DNA from: Acholeplasmatales bacterium
GTDB taxonomy: Bacteria; Bacillota_I; Bacilli_A; Acholeplasmatales; Anaeroplasmataceae
DNA length: 6,943 bases
Reading direction: 5' to 3'
Assembly: GCA_016288675.1 (NCBI GenBank)
Contig: JAEELC010000036.1
Coordinates: 1 to 6,943, forward strand
The notes under the pieces were generated by a model. That model saw only the letters and a list, made by a program, of their open reading frames with translations. It did no database searches and was not told the DNA's origin. The translations under genes were made by a program, and so were the position numbers. Position 1 is the stretch's first letter. The number at the start of each line of letters is the position of its first letter. Below, piece by piece: positions 6,763-6,943 of the stretch.

Positions 6763-6943
6763 TTATGCAGTTAAATTAAATTTTTGCCATTTGCCATGAG
6801 CAAAACGTATCATAAATATAACAGCACGAGCGCATTCATCTATCGCCATTGCAAGCCATACACCAGCTAATCCCATAGAAATACCTGATTCTTTTGGATA
6901 ACCAAATAGGAAAGAGCCACCTACAGCAACTGCCCAGCAGAAA
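6763..6943 (-). CDS. MATE family multidrug efflux transporter, C-terminal end only
   Basis: The last 59 residues of a membrane transporter whose start lies beyond the right edge. The frame reads a hydrophobic helix (FCWAVAVGGSFLFGY), then GLAGVWLAMAIDECARAVIF and IRFAHGKWQKF before TAA. The G-x-W-x-A-M-A-x-D-E pattern followed by a helix and an R-F-x-x-G-K-W tail is typical of the C-terminus of the DinF/NorM-like MATE family, which export cationic drugs or metabolites using a Na+ or H+ gradient. Full-length members are around 450 aa. Substrate cannot be judged. No terminator is visible between it and udk. Confidence 0.8.
   Translation of the reverse strand, partial: FCWAVAVGGSFLFGYPKESGISMGLAGVWLAMAIDECARAVIFMIRFAHGKWQKFNLTA

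Overview
The window comes from an AT-rich (roughly 30% GC by eye) bacterial chromosome. Purine-rich Shine-Dalgarno sites precede most genes, Trp is written TGG, and TGA acts as a stop. This fits a low-GC Bacillota, perhaps a gut-associated Bacilli/Erysipelotrichia-like lineage; that placement is inference from composition and gene style, not from a marker gene. Almost everything is on the minus strand, with one plus-strand gene in the middle.

Layout. (1) Positions 3775 down to 1, minus strand, form a compact peptidase operon: a complete three-domain Xaa-Pro aminopeptidase (M24B), a 113-aa three-helix membrane protein of unknown function, and oligoendopeptidase F (M3), which is cut by the left edge. 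The middle gene starts 7 nt after pepP stops and overlaps the start of pepF by 23 nt, so the three are probably co-transcribed and translationally linked. The two peptidases would act in sequence on cytoplasmic peptides, PepF cutting oligopeptides and PepP removing residues N-terminal to proline. (2) Positions 3776-3933 are a divergent promoter region. It feeds the operon leftwards and a plus-strand gene (3934-4521) for a 195-aa protein with two hydrophobic segments and no known function. (3) That gene converges, 16 nt apart, on a minus-strand gene for an unrecognised protein (4538 to about 5155). A hairpin at the junction probably ends transcription. The gene's natural N-terminus, a signal-anchor-like segment with its own ribosome site at 5214, lies in another frame, so it looks frameshifted. 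(4) Positions 5335-5374 hold a clear intrinsic terminator for a minus-strand nucleoside-salvage pair: uridine kinase (udk) and MTA/SAH nucleosidase (mtnN), joined by a TAATG stop-start overlap. (5) At the right edge is the C-terminal end of a MATE-type efflux transporter.

No mobile element, CRISPR array, RNA gene, riboswitch or defence system was seen. The window is mostly housekeeping. The points most worth a second look are the frameshifted exported protein, the small membrane gene between the two peptidases, and the unassigned 195-aa membrane protein, whose start must be moved inward.
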